From NCBI RefSeq assembly GCF_023715405.1, contig NZ_JAMBOC010000001.1, positions 1,302,001-1,366,000 on the forward strand: a stretch of 64,000 bases of DNA, in the 5' to 3' direction. The stretch comes from Solibacillus isronensis (lineage in GTDB: Bacteria > Bacillota > Bacilli > Bacillales_A > Planococcaceae). Positions 63,960-64,000 of the stretch are shown in pieces; position 1 is the first letter of the stretch, and each line of letters begins with the position of its first letter. Both the position numbers and the translations under genes were made by a program. The notes beneath the pieces are model-generated. The model made no database searches. It worked only from the letters and a program-made list of their open reading frames with translations, and was not told the origin of the DNA.

Positions 63960-64000
63960 CTATCCATTTGCAATTTCGTCTAAATAGCTCCATCGCTCGA
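63960..64000 (-). CDS. C-terminal end of a further leftward gene (partial)
   Basis: Reading leftward from the window edge, ERWSYLDEIANG then TAG, ending 10 bp before the ypgR start. The spacing and the ribosome site of ypgR just after its stop suggest the end of an upstream gene, of which the rest is outside the window. The ending resembles that of some ABC-F ATPases, but it is too short to name. Confidence 0.4.
   Translation of the reverse strand, partial: ERWSYLDEIANG

Overview
The window is low-GC Firmicute DNA with strong AGGAGG-type ribosome binding sites, many TTG and GTG starts, Rho-independent terminators and a Ger-type spore germinant-receptor operon. Together with SigV/RsiV, an MhqR-type operator set, a WalR-type box, YpgR, YndJ and a proline T-box, this points to an aerobic endospore former of the Bacillales. 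The protein flavour (SLH-anchored YcdB protein, small zinc-ribbon proteins) suggests a Solibacillus/Lysinibacillus-like member of the Planococcaceae. That genus-level placement is inference. I see no rRNA, tRNA, prophage, insertion sequence or CRISPR array.

Layout. 1-2.4 kb: the 3' part of a yndJ gene, then an autoregulated XRE regulator operon with two small membrane proteins. 2.4-7.0 kb: a YkvI transporter and two unrelated catalases (haem KatE and a manganese catalase) divergent from one another. 7.0-11.6 kb: an MBL hydrolase and a three-gene germinant receptor whose C subunit lacks a normal start codon. 11.8-16.8 kb: a BCCT transporter, a CtaG/DUF2243 pair, an amidohydrolase broken by one in-frame TGA, and a GNAT acetyltransferase. 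16.9-19.3 kb: a quinone/electrophile cluster (ring-cleaving dioxygenase, FMN reductase, YceI) with three 18-bp MhqR-like operators. 19.4-20.8 kb: sigV-rsiV (lysozyme stress). 21-25 kb: serine acetyltransferase, ACR3-type arsenic exporter, M3 oligoendopeptidase. 25-30.1 kb: a Bce-type peptide-antibiotic sensing and detoxification module with an extra membrane-anchored protein. 30.3-37.1 kb: two regulator/exporter pairs (MocR with EamA, XRE-TPR with MFS), the second with three copies of a palindromic operator, plus an esterase and a lipoprotein. 37.3-43.2 kb: an unrecognised two-gene operon (second protein TPR-like with a degenerate GGDEF-like tail), zinc-ribbon miniproteins including a 56-residue gene, a YocH-like LysM/3D protein with a WalR box, and a MATE pump. 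43.4-51.1 kb: a YcdB/SLH surface protein, a GDPD/tubby-like operon, a DsbA-family oxidoreductase and aspartokinase III. 51.5-57.4 kb: topoisomerase III and a series of small envelope proteins, a P-loop kinase, peptidase E and an orphan sigma factor. 57.6-61.4 kb: a proline T-box, a cloverleaf-like repeat, proB, proA, a second partial repeat and a DMT transporter. 61.5-64 kb: an orphan degenerate VWA protein, YpgR, and the last codons of another gene.

Much of the window is stress and envelope biology: peroxide, quinone, lysozyme, antimicrobial peptide, arsenic and osmotic responses, each usually with its regulator or operator beside it. No single large unknown system stands out. The points most worth following are the cloverleaf repeat around proBA, the MhqR operators reaching a YceI gene, the non-AUG start of the germinant receptor C subunit, the nonsense-interrupted amidohydrolase, the 37.3-39.0 kb unknown operon and the orphan VWA protein.
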